DNA of 8,520 nucleotides from Caryophanales bacterium UBA3935. GTDB taxonomy: Bacteria; Bacillota_I; Bacilli_A; ML615J-28; CAG-698. Both the position numbers and the translations under genes were made by a program. Within the stretch, counting starts at the first letter, position 1. Every line of letters begins with the position of its first letter. The notes under the pieces were generated by a model that ran no database searches, had not been told where the DNA came from, and was given only the letters and a program-made list of their open reading frames with translations. Positions 1-6,771 of the stretch are shown here, one piece after another. The DNA is taken from positions 21,507 through 30,026 of the forward strand of contig DGED01000020.1 in assembly GCA_002385755.1 (NCBI GenBank), written 5' to 3'.

Positions 1-215
1 ATATCGGACCCGCTCCAGGGAGCGACGGAGCCGGCTTGAGTCGCGACCTCGTATTTTCCGGTCACGTAAATGCCGGTTTCCAAATAGAGCCCGATTGAAT
101 CCCCGCCGGGTATAACATAAATATTATGTCCGGCCGCCGCGATGGATGTTGTTGCGAAAAGGGCGATGAAAAACAATAATGTGAAGTACATCAACGCTTT
201 TTTAATAAATTTTAT
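1..215 (-). CDS. spoIVB: SpoIV B-type sporulation serine peptidase, N-terminal part (cut by window edge)
   Basis: Only the first 71 or so codons are present; the gene runs off the low-coordinate edge. SpoIVB is a secreted, membrane-anchored PDZ/serine protease made in the forespore; it signals across the intermembrane space by cleaving SpoIVFA, which activates pro-sigma-K processing. Seen here: a basic start (K2, K5, K6), a hydrophobic stretch at about residues 8-27 fitting a signal anchor, and then IPGGDSIGLYLETG at 35-48 followed by IYVTG. This matches the IPGG-SIG block that precedes the PDZ domain of SpoIVB. The PDZ and peptidase domains lie outside the window. Position directly after recN is the conserved spoIVB location. 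The protein reaches IPGG much sooner after the anchor than B. subtilis SpoIVB does. No ATG/GTG/TTG sits at proper ribosome-binding-site distance; the best start is ATA at 215-213. A TTG (194) or ATG (191) lies too far downstream and would remove the basic n-region. Confidence 0.78.
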   Translation of the reverse strand, partial: MKFIKKALMYFTLLFFIALFATTSIAAAGHNIYVIPGGDSIGLYLETGIYVTGKYEVATQAGSVAPWSGSD

Positions 216-230
216 AAAAATTCCTCCTTT
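213..230 (-). promoter_or_regulatory. Ribosome binding site pointing to an AUA start for spoIVB
   Basis: The minus strand reads AAAGGAGG (230-223), a near-perfect Shine-Dalgarno sequence, then seven bases (AATTTTT), then ATA in the SpoIVB frame at 215-213. In-frame ATT codons lie at 221 (one base from GGAGG) and 206, both badly spaced. The first conventional codons, TTG at 194 and ATG at 191, are about 28 and 31 bases from the GGAGG. The spacing therefore selects AUA. The codon is seen directly; its use as a start is inferred. Confidence 0.6.
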
Positions 231-242
231 GGCTACGAATAT

Positions 243-271
243 ATTATTCGCTTTTTCATTGAGTTAAACAA
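243..271 (-). promoter_or_regulatory. Possible promoter for spoIVB
   Basis: On the minus strand TTGTTT (271-266) is followed after 17 bases by AATAAT (248-243), about 13 bases before the Shine-Dalgarno sequence. This fits a weak sigma-A promoter, with a -10 box five of six and a -35 box three of six. Known spoIVB genes are driven by forespore sigma-F/sigma-G, and the -10 region read as AATAATA also resembles the sigma-G CATACTA box, but no good sigma-G -35 box sits at the right distance. The sigma factor is left open. The upstream terminator implies that some promoter must lie in this gap. Confidence 0.3.
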
Positions 272-308
272 TGTAAAAAATATTTCCATGTTATTTTTTA
301 TATTTAAT

Positions 309-336
309 AAAAAAAGCCGCGTTAAACGGCTTTTTT
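309..336 (-). terminator. Rho-independent terminator ending the nusB-recN operon
   Basis: A GCCG (316-319) / CGGC (327-330) stem with a seven-base loop is extended by seven A on one side and six T on the other, so the stem can reach about ten pairs. Read on the minus strand it ends in a run of seven U, about 54 bases past the recN stop codon. The symmetrical A and T tracts would let it work in both directions. It separates the housekeeping operon from spoIVB. Confidence 0.8.
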
Positions 337-389
337 GGTTGTCAATAATGTGTGATTTTTTTGATGTCTTATCAAACTAACGCTTTTTA

Positions 390-2042
390 TTATACGACGT
401 TTTTTCCATCCAACAACTCCGCCGCGAGCGCCTTGCTCGCCAGCGTCGCCGCGCCGTTTGAGATCATCTCGCCAATCTCGTTAACGCGTCCGGAGTAATC
501 GAGTCGCGTGATTTCCGTCGACGTCCGGTCGCCGGTAACGCGTTTGGTTACGGAAATATGATGATCGGCGGCGGCCGCTACCTGCGGCAGGTGCGTCACG
601 CAAAGCACTTGCGCTTGTTTGGAAATTTGTTTAATCTTCGCGGCGATGCTGTAAGCGACTGATCCGGAAATACCCGCGTCGATCTCGTCAAAAACGATCG
701 TCTGCAGATTGATCTTCGTGAAGAGAATCGCTTTTAAAGCGAGCATAAAACGGGAAAGCTCGCCGCCGGAGGCGACTTTCGATAACGGCCTTAACGGCTC
801 GCCGGGGTTAAAAGTTATCAGGAAATCAATCTCGTCAATGCCGTTTTCGTAAAACTTCAACTCGGAAATATCATTAAACGCGATCTTAAAAACGGTGTTT
901 TTTAATTGAAGGTCTTCCAATCCCGCTTTTATTTCTTCTTCCAGACGCCGGGCGAGGGCGATTCTTTTTTCCCTAATCGCGTTCGCCGTTTCCAAAACGG
1001 CTTCGCGCGCGCCCGCAAGTTCTTTTTCCAGCGCCGCGAGACGGTAATCATAATTCTCGATCGCGTCGATTTCCTCGGAGATTTTATCATGAAGGGCGAT
1101 GATCTCGGCGGTTGAAAGCTTGTACTTCCTTTTCAAATCGGAATACAGCCCCAGGCGCTCGTTTATCCGGTCAAGCTCGCCTTCGTCAAATTCGAACTCC
1201 TTGGCGTCGCGGCTGACCTCGTCGACCAAATCCTCGAGACTATAATAAAGTTCCTCAAGTCGCCGCTTATAATCGGCGTATTTTTTATCGAAACTAGATA
1301 GTTTATCCAAATACTCAAGCGACCTGTAAACATTATCGAGCACATTTGCTTCGTCATAAATTCCCGCGAAGCCCTTGATATTGAGATTGATCTCCTCGAA
1401 ATTCGTAAGATACGCGGCCCGCGACTTGAGTTCCTCCTCTTCTTCCGGGGAAAGTCGAGCTTTCGAAAGTTCCGCTTGCTGGTATTTAAGAAACTCGAGC
1501 TGCCTGGCGTCGGTTTGCGATTTTTCCGTAAGCTCCCGATGCTTCCCGTCAAGCGCGCGGAAAGTTTTCAGGCGACGGCGGTATTCCTCCAAATCCTCCT
1601 CGACCGCGCGATCGTCAAGAAAACCGAGATAGTTTTTCCGGTTAAATAGCCCCTGGGTATCAAATTGGGTGTGAATGTCGCCCAACTCGTCGGCCACGGC
1701 GGAAAGCTGGGCGAGCGTGACCGTGATATTGTTAATCTTGCACAGGCTCTTGCCGTTGGCGTGGATTTCCCGGCGCAAAACGAGATAATCATCTTCGCTT
1801 TCGCCAAGAAGATTTTTCGCGGCGGGGGGCGTTTCGGAAAAGACGCCCTCGATGATAGCTTTCGTCTCGCCGTAACGGATTAAATCCGTCGAGGCGCGCC
1901 GACCGAACAAAAGATCGATCGCGTCGATAATAAGCGATTTCCCGGCGCCGGTCTCGCCGGTTAGAACGGTCATCCCTTCGGAAAAATCAACGGATAAATT
2001 ATCAATAATGGCCAAGTTTTGTACTGTGAGCGTTACGAGCAT
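390..2042 (-). CDS. recN: DNA repair protein RecN
   Basis: RecN is an SMC-like ATPase that gathers at double-strand breaks and helps tether DNA ends for recombination. The 550-residue protein is slightly shorter than the B. subtilis form (about 576). It starts MLVTLTVQNLAIID, typical of the family. The Walker A motif GETGAGKS is at 29-36. A long charged helical middle, about 150-400, forms the coiled-coil arms. The ABC signature region LSKVASGGELSRF begins at 420, Walker B VFDEIDAGISG at 450-460, and the switch histidine motif VTHLPQVA at 482-489. All ATPase motifs are intact. A split Shine-Dalgarno sequence (AGGTAGGT) precedes ATG 2042-2040. It is the last gene of the operon, 26 bases after dxs and followed by a terminator. 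In Bacillus, tlyA and argR separate dxs from recN; both are absent here. Confidence 0.97.
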   Translation of the reverse strand: MLVTLTVQNLAIIDNLSVDFSEGMTVLTGETGAGKSLIIDAIDLLFGRRASTDLIRYGETKAIIEGVFSETPPAAKNLLGESEDDYLVLRREIHANGKSLCKINNITVTLAQLSAVADELGDIHTQFDTQGLFNRKNYLGFLDDRAVEEDLEEYRRRLKTFRALDGKHRELTEKSQTDARQLEFLKYQQAELSKARLSPEEEEELKSRAAYLTNFEEINLNIKGFAGIYDEANVLDNVYRSLEYLDKLSSFDKKYADYKRRLEELYYSLEDLVDEVSRDAKEFEFDEGELDRINERLGLYSDLKRKYKLSTAEIIALHDKISEEIDAIENYDYRLAALEKELAGAREAVLETANAIREKRIALARRLEEEIKAGLEDLQLKNTVFKIAFNDISELKFYENGIDEIDFLITFNPGEPLRPLSKVASGGELSRFMLALKAILFTKINLQTIVFDEIDAGISGSVAYSIAAKIKQISKQAQVLCVTHLPQVAAAADHHISVTKRVTGDRTSTEITRLDYSGRVNEIGEMISNGAATLASKALAAELLDGKNVV

Positions 2043-2068
2043 AAATACCTACCTGTCCCAATCCATAT

Positions 2069-3895
2069 TTAGAGATTTTTATTTAAAACGCTTGAAACGT
2101 CAAGTCCCAATTCTTTCTTTGTCTCGGCGATCGAGCCGTAATCGACGTAACGGTCGTCAATGCCGTGGATAATGATTTTCATGCCCAGATTTAGCCTGGC
2201 GTTGGCTTCCAAAAGCGCGGCGGCCAAAGAGCCTTTGATTACGACTTCCTCGACGACGATAACCGTCTTCCCCGCGAGCCGCGCCAACATCTTCTCGTCA
2301 AGCGGTTTGATCGTCCGGGCGTTGACCAAACCGAGATTAAGACCGCGGGCGGTAATCTCGCGCTCGTACTCGAGAACGTCGGGCCCGTAGGTTACGATGT
2401 TTTTCTCCTTTAGCGGAAGCGCTTCTTCCCATGACAAAATGTCGCTGACCGGCGCGATATTTTCTATCATCGTCGTTTTCGCTTTCGGGTAACGGATAGC
2501 GATCGGTCCGGTTTGCTTATTCAATGCGTAGTCAATCTGGCTCGCCGCCTCGTTTAAGTCCTTGGGCATCATAATCGTCATATTCGGAAGGTGCGAAAGG
2601 TACGCCAGGTCAAAAATTCCCTGGTGGGTATCGCCGTCGGCTCCGACAATCCCGGCGCGGTCGATTAAAAACACTACATGGGAATCGCTTCTCGCGACGT
2701 CATGGTTAATCTCGTCATAAGCGCGCTGAAGAAATGTCGAGTATATGGCGACGACGGGAATTCTCCCGCAGCGCGAAAGCGCCGAAGCCATAACGACGCC
2801 GTGTTCCTCGGCGATCCCGACGTCAATGATTTGCTTGGGAAGTTCCTCGGTAAAGCGTTCGAGACCGGCGCCGTAAATCATCGCCGCGGATATCACGGTA
2901 ATTTTTTGGTTCGCGCGCGCGAAATCAAGCAACAAGCGCCCGATCCCCTCGCTCCAGGTTGTAACGCCCGCCGGCAATTTTTCGCGCTGTTTTCCGGTCG
3001 CGATATCAAAAGGCCCGATCCCGTGCCAAACGCCGATTTGATCTTGCTCGGAAAATGGATAGCCTTTGCCTTTTACCGTTTTCACGTGTATGATAAGCGA
3101 CTGTTCCGAGCGTTTGGCATACTCGAAATACGTGATCAGCGTTTTTATATTATGTCCGTTTAAGGGACCGAAATAACGGTACCCGAGCGAGACAAGCGGG
3201 TTGCCTCGATAAACGTATGTCTTGAAACCCTCTTTAAGCCAATAAAACGCCCGATGGATAAAGCGCGGCGTTATTTTCTTTAATATATTGTAGGATTTCT
3301 TAATCCTGATGCGGTTAAACATTTTCGATAAACTGCCGACATTCCGCGAGATCGACATATCGTTATCGTTTAAAATAATGATAACCTTATGCTTTTTCCC
3401 GCCGCCAAGGCTGCCGAGATGATTTAAGGCGGAGAGAGCTAATCCGTTCTGAAACGCACCGTCGCCGATCACCGCCACGACCTCGCCGATATCGCAGCCC
3501 GCCTCCTTGGCGGCCAAAAAGCCGGCGGCGGCGGAAATCGAGGTCGACGAGTGACCGGCTTCCCAAACATCATGTTCGCTTTCTTGGTATTTAAGGAAGC
3601 CGCTGATGCCGTTTTTCTTCCGGAGGCGGGGAAAACCCGCCGCCCTCCCGGTCAGAATTTTATGGGCATAAGCCTGGTGGCCGACGTCAAAGATAATTTT
3701 ATCCTTGGGGCTTGAGAAAACATAATGAAGAGCGATGATCAGCTCCACCGTCCCCAAATTGGAGGACAGGTGGCCGCCGGTTTCGCTCACGTTTTCGATA
3801 ATAAAAGCGCGGATTTGCTCGGCCAGTCGTTCCAGTTCCTTAACCGACAACCCCTTCACAAAATCCGGCGACTTAATTTCTTCCAACTTAATCAT
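2069..3895 (-). CDS. dxs: 1-deoxy-D-xylulose-5-phosphate synthase
   Basis: Cytoplasmic thiamine-diphosphate enzyme that condenses pyruvate and glyceraldehyde 3-phosphate to DXP, the entry to the MEP isoprenoid pathway and a precursor for thiamine and pyridoxal phosphate. Length (608 residues) is normal. Seen: TGGHLSSNLG at 39-48; DVGHQAYAHKILTGR at 70-84; GHSSTSIS at 114-121; the thiamine-diphosphate/Mg motif GDGAFQN at 144-150 with LNDNDMS at 175-181; GPLNGHN at 243-249; GIAEEHG at 360-366 carrying the catalytic glutamate (E363); YSTFLQRAYD at 385-394; DRAGIVGADG.THQG at 412-426. The C-terminal transketolase domain begins near 495. The usual Asp of the GP-DGH motif is Asn246 here. The ATG overlaps the ispA stop by four bases (ATGA), and GAGGAA upstream serves as ribosome binding site, so translation is probably coupled to ispA, whose substrates derive from this pathway. 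Confidence 0.97.
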   Translation of the reverse strand: MIKLEEIKSPDFVKGLSVKELERLAEQIRAFIIENVSETGGHLSSNLGTVELIIALHYVFSSPKDKIIFDVGHQAYAHKILTGRAAGFPRLRKKNGISGFLKYQESEHDVWEAGHSSTSISAAAGFLAAKEAGCDIGEVVAVIGDGAFQNGLALSALNHLGSLGGGKKHKVIIILNDNDMSISRNVGSLSKMFNRIRIKKSYNILKKITPRFIHRAFYWLKEGFKTYVYRGNPLVSLGYRYFGPLNGHNIKTLITYFEYAKRSEQSLIIHVKTVKGKGYPFSEQDQIGVWHGIGPFDIATGKQREKLPAGVTTWSEGIGRLLLDFARANQKITVISAAMIYGAGLERFTEELPKQIIDVGIAEEHGVVMASALSRCGRIPVVAIYSTFLQRAYDEINHDVARSDSHVVFLIDRAGIVGADGDTHQGIFDLAYLSHLPNMTIMMPKDLNEAASQIDYALNKQTGPIAIRYPKAKTTMIENIAPVSDILSWEEALPLKEKNIVTYGPDVLEYEREITARGLNLGLVNARTIKPLDEKMLARLAGKTVIVVEEVVIKGSLAAALLEANARLNLGMKIIIHGIDDRYVDYGSIAETKKELGLDVSSVLNKNL

Positions 3896-4716
3896 AGGTT
3901 CCTCAGAACGATTTGATGCGTTAATTTTTCTCCCAATGTCTTTTTTACAATCCCCAGGGCTTTTTCCTTGTATTCGGAAAAAATCTCTTTCGCCGGCTCG
4001 ATGCCGACGATAATCGGGTAAGTCGCCTTGTTGGATTCAAGATCGCTTTTCCCGTCGATTTGAATATATATATCGTCCAGGTCGTCTTTTATCTGAAACG
4101 CCAAACCGAAATAACGGGAAAAATCCTCCAAGACGCCGCGCGTCTCGTCGGAAACGCCGGCGATCTCCGCGGCGCTCAAGACGGCGAGCGAAAACAGGTC
4201 TGTTGTCTTGCGCTCGTAAATCGTCTCGATATCCGACAAGGTTATTTTTTTATCTACCGACAGGATATCGAGAACCTGGCCGGCGACCATTCCGTTTCCG
4301 CCGCAGTAACGCGAGGCGAGACGGATCAACGCGAGCGCGGTCTCGGGATCCGCGGGCGTTCGCGCGAACATCTCGAAAGAGTCGGTCAGCAGGGCGTCGG
4401 CCGCGAGTATCGCGAGCGCCTCGCCGTATTTTTTATGCAGCGAGGGCACGCCGCGACGAAAATCGTCGTCGTCCATCGCCGGCAAATCGTCGTGAATAAG
4501 CGAATAAGTGTGAATCATTTCAATCGCCGCCGCCGGGTACCTGCCGACCCGGACATCGGCGTCCATATCGGCTAGGACACTCAATAAAAGCAACGGTCTG
4601 AGTCTTTTGCCGCCGGAAAATAGCGCGTAATTAATCGCCTTTTTTAATTCCGGGTTGGCGACGGAGGACGCGTACTCCATCAAAGCCTCTTCGATCAGCT
4701 TGTTAAGTTCCGTCAT
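3892..4716 (-). CDS. ispA: Farnesyl diphosphate synthase (geranyltranstransferase)
   Basis: Trans-prenyltransferase that adds isopentenyl diphosphate to dimethylallyl and geranyl diphosphate, giving farnesyl diphosphate for undecaprenyl phosphate and quinone/heme side chains. Seen: GGKRLRP at 35-41; the first aspartate-rich motif DDLPAMD at 76-82, with two extra residues inside and Tyr at position -5, as in bacterial FPP synthases; GMVAGQVLD at 142-150; KTT at 170-172; the second aspartate-rich motif FQIKDDLDD at 207-215; SNKATYP at 228-234. Residues before the first motif favour a C15 product, though chain length cannot be proved this way. At 274 residues it is somewhat shorter than the usual 290-300, with an abbreviated C-terminal tail. 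GGAGG six bases before ATG fixes the start, one base after the xseB stop. It overlaps dxs by four bases. Confidence 0.95.
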   Translation of the reverse strand: MTELNKLIEEALMEYASSVANPELKKAINYALFSGGKRLRPLLLLSVLADMDADVRVGRYPAAAIEMIHTYSLIHDDLPAMDDDDFRRGVPSLHKKYGEALAILAADALLTDSFEMFARTPADPETALALIRLASRYCGGNGMVAGQVLDILSVDKKITLSDIETIYERKTTDLFSLAVLSAAEIAGVSDETRGVLEDFSRYFGLAFQIKDDLDDIYIQIDGKSDLESNKATYPIIVGIEPAKEIFSEYKEKALGIVKKTLGEKLTHQIVLRNL

Positions 4717-4717
4717 T

Positions 4718-4891
4718 TTATTCCTCCATTTTTTGCACTATGACTTCTTTGGCGCTTAAGAGCTTTTCCTTGCAAAGAGCGGAAAGCTCCATGCCGCGTT
4801 TGTATTTCTCGATCGATTCTTCGAGCGAGAGATTTCCGCTTTCCAGCGCTTCGACTATCTCTTCGAGTTCCTTTAATAATTCCTCAAACAT
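4718..4891 (-). CDS. xseB: Exodeoxyribonuclease VII small subunit
   Basis: A 57-residue protein read directly from the minus strand. It starts MFEELLKELEEIVEALESG, continues NLSLEESIEKYKRG and ends in VIVQKMEE. This is the XseB pattern: a short helical hairpin with LExIVxxLExGxLxLEESIxxYxxG and then a cysteine (C40). XseB binds the C-terminal helices of XseA to form exonuclease VII, which degrades single-stranded DNA. The length is at the short end of the family. ATG at 4891-4889 is preceded by AGGAG with a six-base spacer. The gene begins three bases after the xseA stop and ends one base before ispA, so the three are very likely cotranscribed and translationally linked. Confidence 0.95.
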   Translation of the reverse strand: MFEELLKELEEIVEALESGNLSLEESIEKYKRGMELSALCKEKLLSAKEVIVQKMEE

Positions 4892-4894
4892 AGT

Positions 4895-6235
4895 TTACTC
4901 CTCATCTTTTGTTTTTTTCGGCAGGGCGGGGAGCTCCCCGTCGTAGAACCTGACCGTGAACTGCCGGTCATAAGCGATATCCGCGCGCCGGGTCACGAGT
5001 TTTCCGTCCTGATAGATCAAAGTATAACCTTTTTTCATCAAATTCAGGGGATTAAGTATATTAATCTTATCGAGATAAAATTGATATTGTTTTTCCCAAT
5101 TTCCGATCGCCTGCCGGTAACGGGCCGTAAGCCGGGAAGCGAGACCCTCGACGGCCGCGCCTTTCTCGGCGATTCTCCCGGCGATATTATAGGCCAAAAC
5201 CCGCTTATCTAACTCCCCGACGCGCGCGAGACCGGCTTCGACCATGGCGAGCGGGGAATGAACCTTAAGGCTGTAAGTAAGGCGCTCCCATTCCTTTTCC
5301 CACCGGCCGATGACCTCGCCGAAGTTCTTGAAATGGTGGCGGTTAACGATGTGCTGATAATCATAAAATTTCTTTTCCAGGATTCTTTTAAGGTGATACC
5401 TCAACAGATTTGTTTTCTCGTTGACCTCGCGAGCCAAAAGATGGCGGTCTTTCGTCACGAGGACGGCGGCGCCTGTCGGCGTCGGGGCGCGCTTTGAAGA
5501 AACATAGTCCGCGATCGTAAAATCGGTCTCGTGGCCGATGCCGGTTACGGTCGGGATCCGGCTTGCGAAAATCGCCCGCGCGAGCGTCTCGTTATTAAAA
5601 CATGATAAATCTTCGAAACTGCCGCCGCCGCGAGCGATGATGATCACGTCGGCGATGGCGTCGCGGTTCGCCCGTTCCAAGGCGGCGATTAACGACCGCG
5701 GCGCTTCCGCGCCCTGGACGAGCGACGGGTAAAGATAGACGGTGACGAAAGGATAGCGCTTGTTGATCGTCGAGAGAATATCCTGAAGAGCGTCGGCGGT
5801 CGGCGAGGTGATAACGGCGATTTTTTCGGGAGATTCCGGCACCTTAAGTTTCTTGTCTTCGTCGAAGAGGCCTTCCTTTTGAAGTTTTTCCTTCAGGCGC
5901 AGGAAATTAAGATAAATATCGCCGAGACCCGCTTCTTTCATATCCGTGACGTTAATGCTGTAAGAGCCGCCTTTTTGATAGACGGTGACGCTCCCCCTAA
6001 TCAAGACCGTCATCCCGTCCGCCGGCATAAACGCGAGCCGGCGGGCGACGGAAGCGAACACGATTCCGCGGATTTCCGAAAACTCGTCCTTCAGGGAAAA
6101 ATAAAGATGACCGCCCGAGATCCTCAAGTTGGATATCTCGCCCTTGATATGGATATTTTTCAGGTTCGCGTCGGTATCGAATTTATAGGCAAGGTAGCGG
6201 TTCAGGGCGCTAACGGTTAAATATTTATTCTCCAT
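4895..6235 (-). CDS. xseA: Exodeoxyribonuclease VII large subunit
   Basis: Catalytic subunit of exonuclease VII, which cuts single-stranded DNA from both ends into acid-soluble oligonucleotides and acts in repair. The 446 residues match the family length. Seen: an N-terminal OB-fold at about 5-102 (LTVSALNRYL, then VKGEIS-type segment IKGEISNLRISGGHLYFSLKD at 30-50); the core begins with KIAVITSPTADALQDIL at 138-154; VQGAEAP at 173-179; RGGGSFEDL at 202-210; GIGHETDFTIADYVSS at 232-247; RAPTPTGAA at 249-257. A long helical region at about 262-390 forms the XseB-binding part, and the C-terminal piece carries NPLNLMKKGYTLI (395-407). ATG 6235-6233 lies inside nusB (11-base overlap), with AAGGAAG about eight bases upstream. 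Bacillus has folD between nusB and xseA; here it is absent. Confidence 0.96.
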   Translation of the reverse strand: MENKYLTVSALNRYLAYKFDTDANLKNIHIKGEISNLRISGGHLYFSLKDEFSEIRGIVFASVARRLAFMPADGMTVLIRGSVTVYQKGGSYSINVTDMKEAGLGDIYLNFLRLKEKLQKEGLFDEDKKLKVPESPEKIAVITSPTADALQDILSTINKRYPFVTVYLYPSLVQGAEAPRSLIAALERANRDAIADVIIIARGGGSFEDLSCFNNETLARAIFASRIPTVTGIGHETDFTIADYVSSKRAPTPTGAAVLVTKDRHLLAREVNEKTNLLRYHLKRILEKKFYDYQHIVNRHHFKNFGEVIGRWEKEWERLTYSLKVHSPLAMVEAGLARVGELDKRVLAYNIAGRIAEKGAAVEGLASRLTARYRQAIGNWEKQYQFYLDKINILNPLNLMKKGYTLIYQDGKLVTRRADIAYDRQFTVRFYDGELPALPKKTKDEE

Positions 6236-6641
6236 CGATATACTTCCTTATCTCGTCCAACAGCCGGTTATTAAAACGGGCGGATGTTTTATCGCCCAGG
6301 TCGCTGTATTCGTGGGTAATGTTAATGATTTCGTTGATAATAATGCTCTTCGGGGTAAGGGTATGAAGCATCTCGTAGACGCCGATCTGAATCAAGACGC
6401 GGTCAACGGCCGAAAGCCGGGAAAACGACCAATTCTTGATATTTAAGTTTATCACGCGGTTTATCTCGTCGCGGTTCTCAAGCACGCCCGCGACGAGTTC
6501 TTTGAAAAAATCATCGTCGTAGGGAACCGCGCCGTCGGCGTCGATAATGGCGTTCAAATACTCGATATCGATCAGTTCGCCGGTGATTTCATAATTATAT
6601 AATACCATCATTGCTTTAATTCTGCTATTATTACGCCTCAT
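6225..6641 (-). CDS. nusB: Transcription antitermination factor NusB
   Basis: NusB pairs with NusE (ribosomal protein S10) on boxA RNA to prevent premature termination in rRNA operons. The 138-residue all-helical protein has the family signature WSFSRLSAVDRVLIQIGVYE at 71-90 and the C-terminal block IINEIINITHEYSDL at 101-115 followed by ARFNNRLLDEI at 121-131. The N terminus RRNNSRIKAMMVLYNYE matches the usual RxxARxxALQxLY start. I chose ATG at 6641-6639 because AGGTG (6651-6647) lies five bases upstream. A GTG two codons earlier (6647) is in frame but overlaps that ribosome binding site. It is the first gene of the operon, with its own promoter, and its end overlaps xseA by 11 bases. Confidence 0.93.
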   Translation of the reverse strand: MRRNNSRIKAMMVLYNYEITGELIDIEYLNAIIDADGAVPYDDDFFKELVAGVLENRDEINRVINLNIKNWSFSRLSAVDRVLIQIGVYEMLHTLTPKSIIINEIINITHEYSDLGDKTSARFNNRLLDEIRKYIDGE

Positions 6642-6678
6642 ATACACACCTGATACTATATTTTAACATATCGCGCGG

Positions 6679-6699
6679 CAATTTTAAAGTTTAAAATTG
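6679..6699. repeat. Perfect 21-bp palindrome overlapping the nusB promoter (operator candidate)
   Basis: CAATTTTAAA and TTTAAAATTG form perfect 10-bp arms around one central base. The element covers the -10 box and much of the spacer of the proposed nusB promoter, the usual position for a repressor operator. There is no T-run after it on the minus strand, and it is almost entirely A+T, so it is not a typical terminator. I do not recognise it as the site of a particular regulator. Confidence 0.6.
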
Positions 6700-6708
6700 T
6701 TTTTTCAA
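6681..6708 (-). promoter_or_regulatory. Sigma-A-type promoter for the nusB operon
   Basis: The minus strand has TTGAAA (6708-6703), 16 bases, then TAAAAT (6686-6681). Each box matches the vegetative consensus at five of six positions. It lies in the only gap between the spoIIIAH terminator and nusB, about 40 bases before the nusB start, so it is well placed to drive nusB through recN. Its -10 box lies within a perfect inverted repeat. Confidence 0.6.
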
Positions 6709-6718
6709 ACGTCCGCAT

Positions 6719-6746
6719 AAAAAGAGAGGTTGCCCAGGCAACCCTC
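6719..6746 (-). terminator. Rho-independent terminator after spoIIIAH
   Basis: On the minus strand GGTTGC (6743-6738) and GCAACC (6733-6728) form a six-bp stem around a CTGG tetraloop. With one bulged G the stem can instead extend through GAG/CTC to eight pairs. TCTC and then five T follow at 6723-6719. It lies about 26 bases after the spoIIIAH stop and just before the nusB promoter, so it insulates the sporulation gene from the housekeeping operon. Confidence 0.75.
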
Positions 6747-6771
6747 ATCCCTTTACCGCTATCGCGTTTAT

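Noticed and set aside
281..290. Sigma-F-like -10 box GGAAATATT upstream of spoIVB
   Set aside because: It fits the GG--A-A-T pattern, but no acceptable -35 box lies 15-16 bases upstream, and that position runs into the terminator region.
360..376. Inverted repeat TTTGAT-5-ATCAAA between the recN stop and the terminator
   Set aside because: The stem is only six mostly A-T pairs and, in the direction of recN transcription, is followed by A rather than U. It is too weak to call a terminator or operator.
2678..3163. Open frame of 161 codons on the plus strand
   Set aside because: It is antisense to the conserved middle of dxs and shows no ribosome binding site or family motif.
4060..4575. Open frame of 171 codons on the plus strand
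   Set aside because: It lies wholly opposite ispA, whose motifs are complete, and its product has no recognisable domain. Long antisense frames are expected over genes with this G+C content.
6645..6647. GTG as the start codon of nusB
   Set aside because: It overlaps the AGGTG ribosome binding sequence, while ATG two codons later has a five-base spacer.
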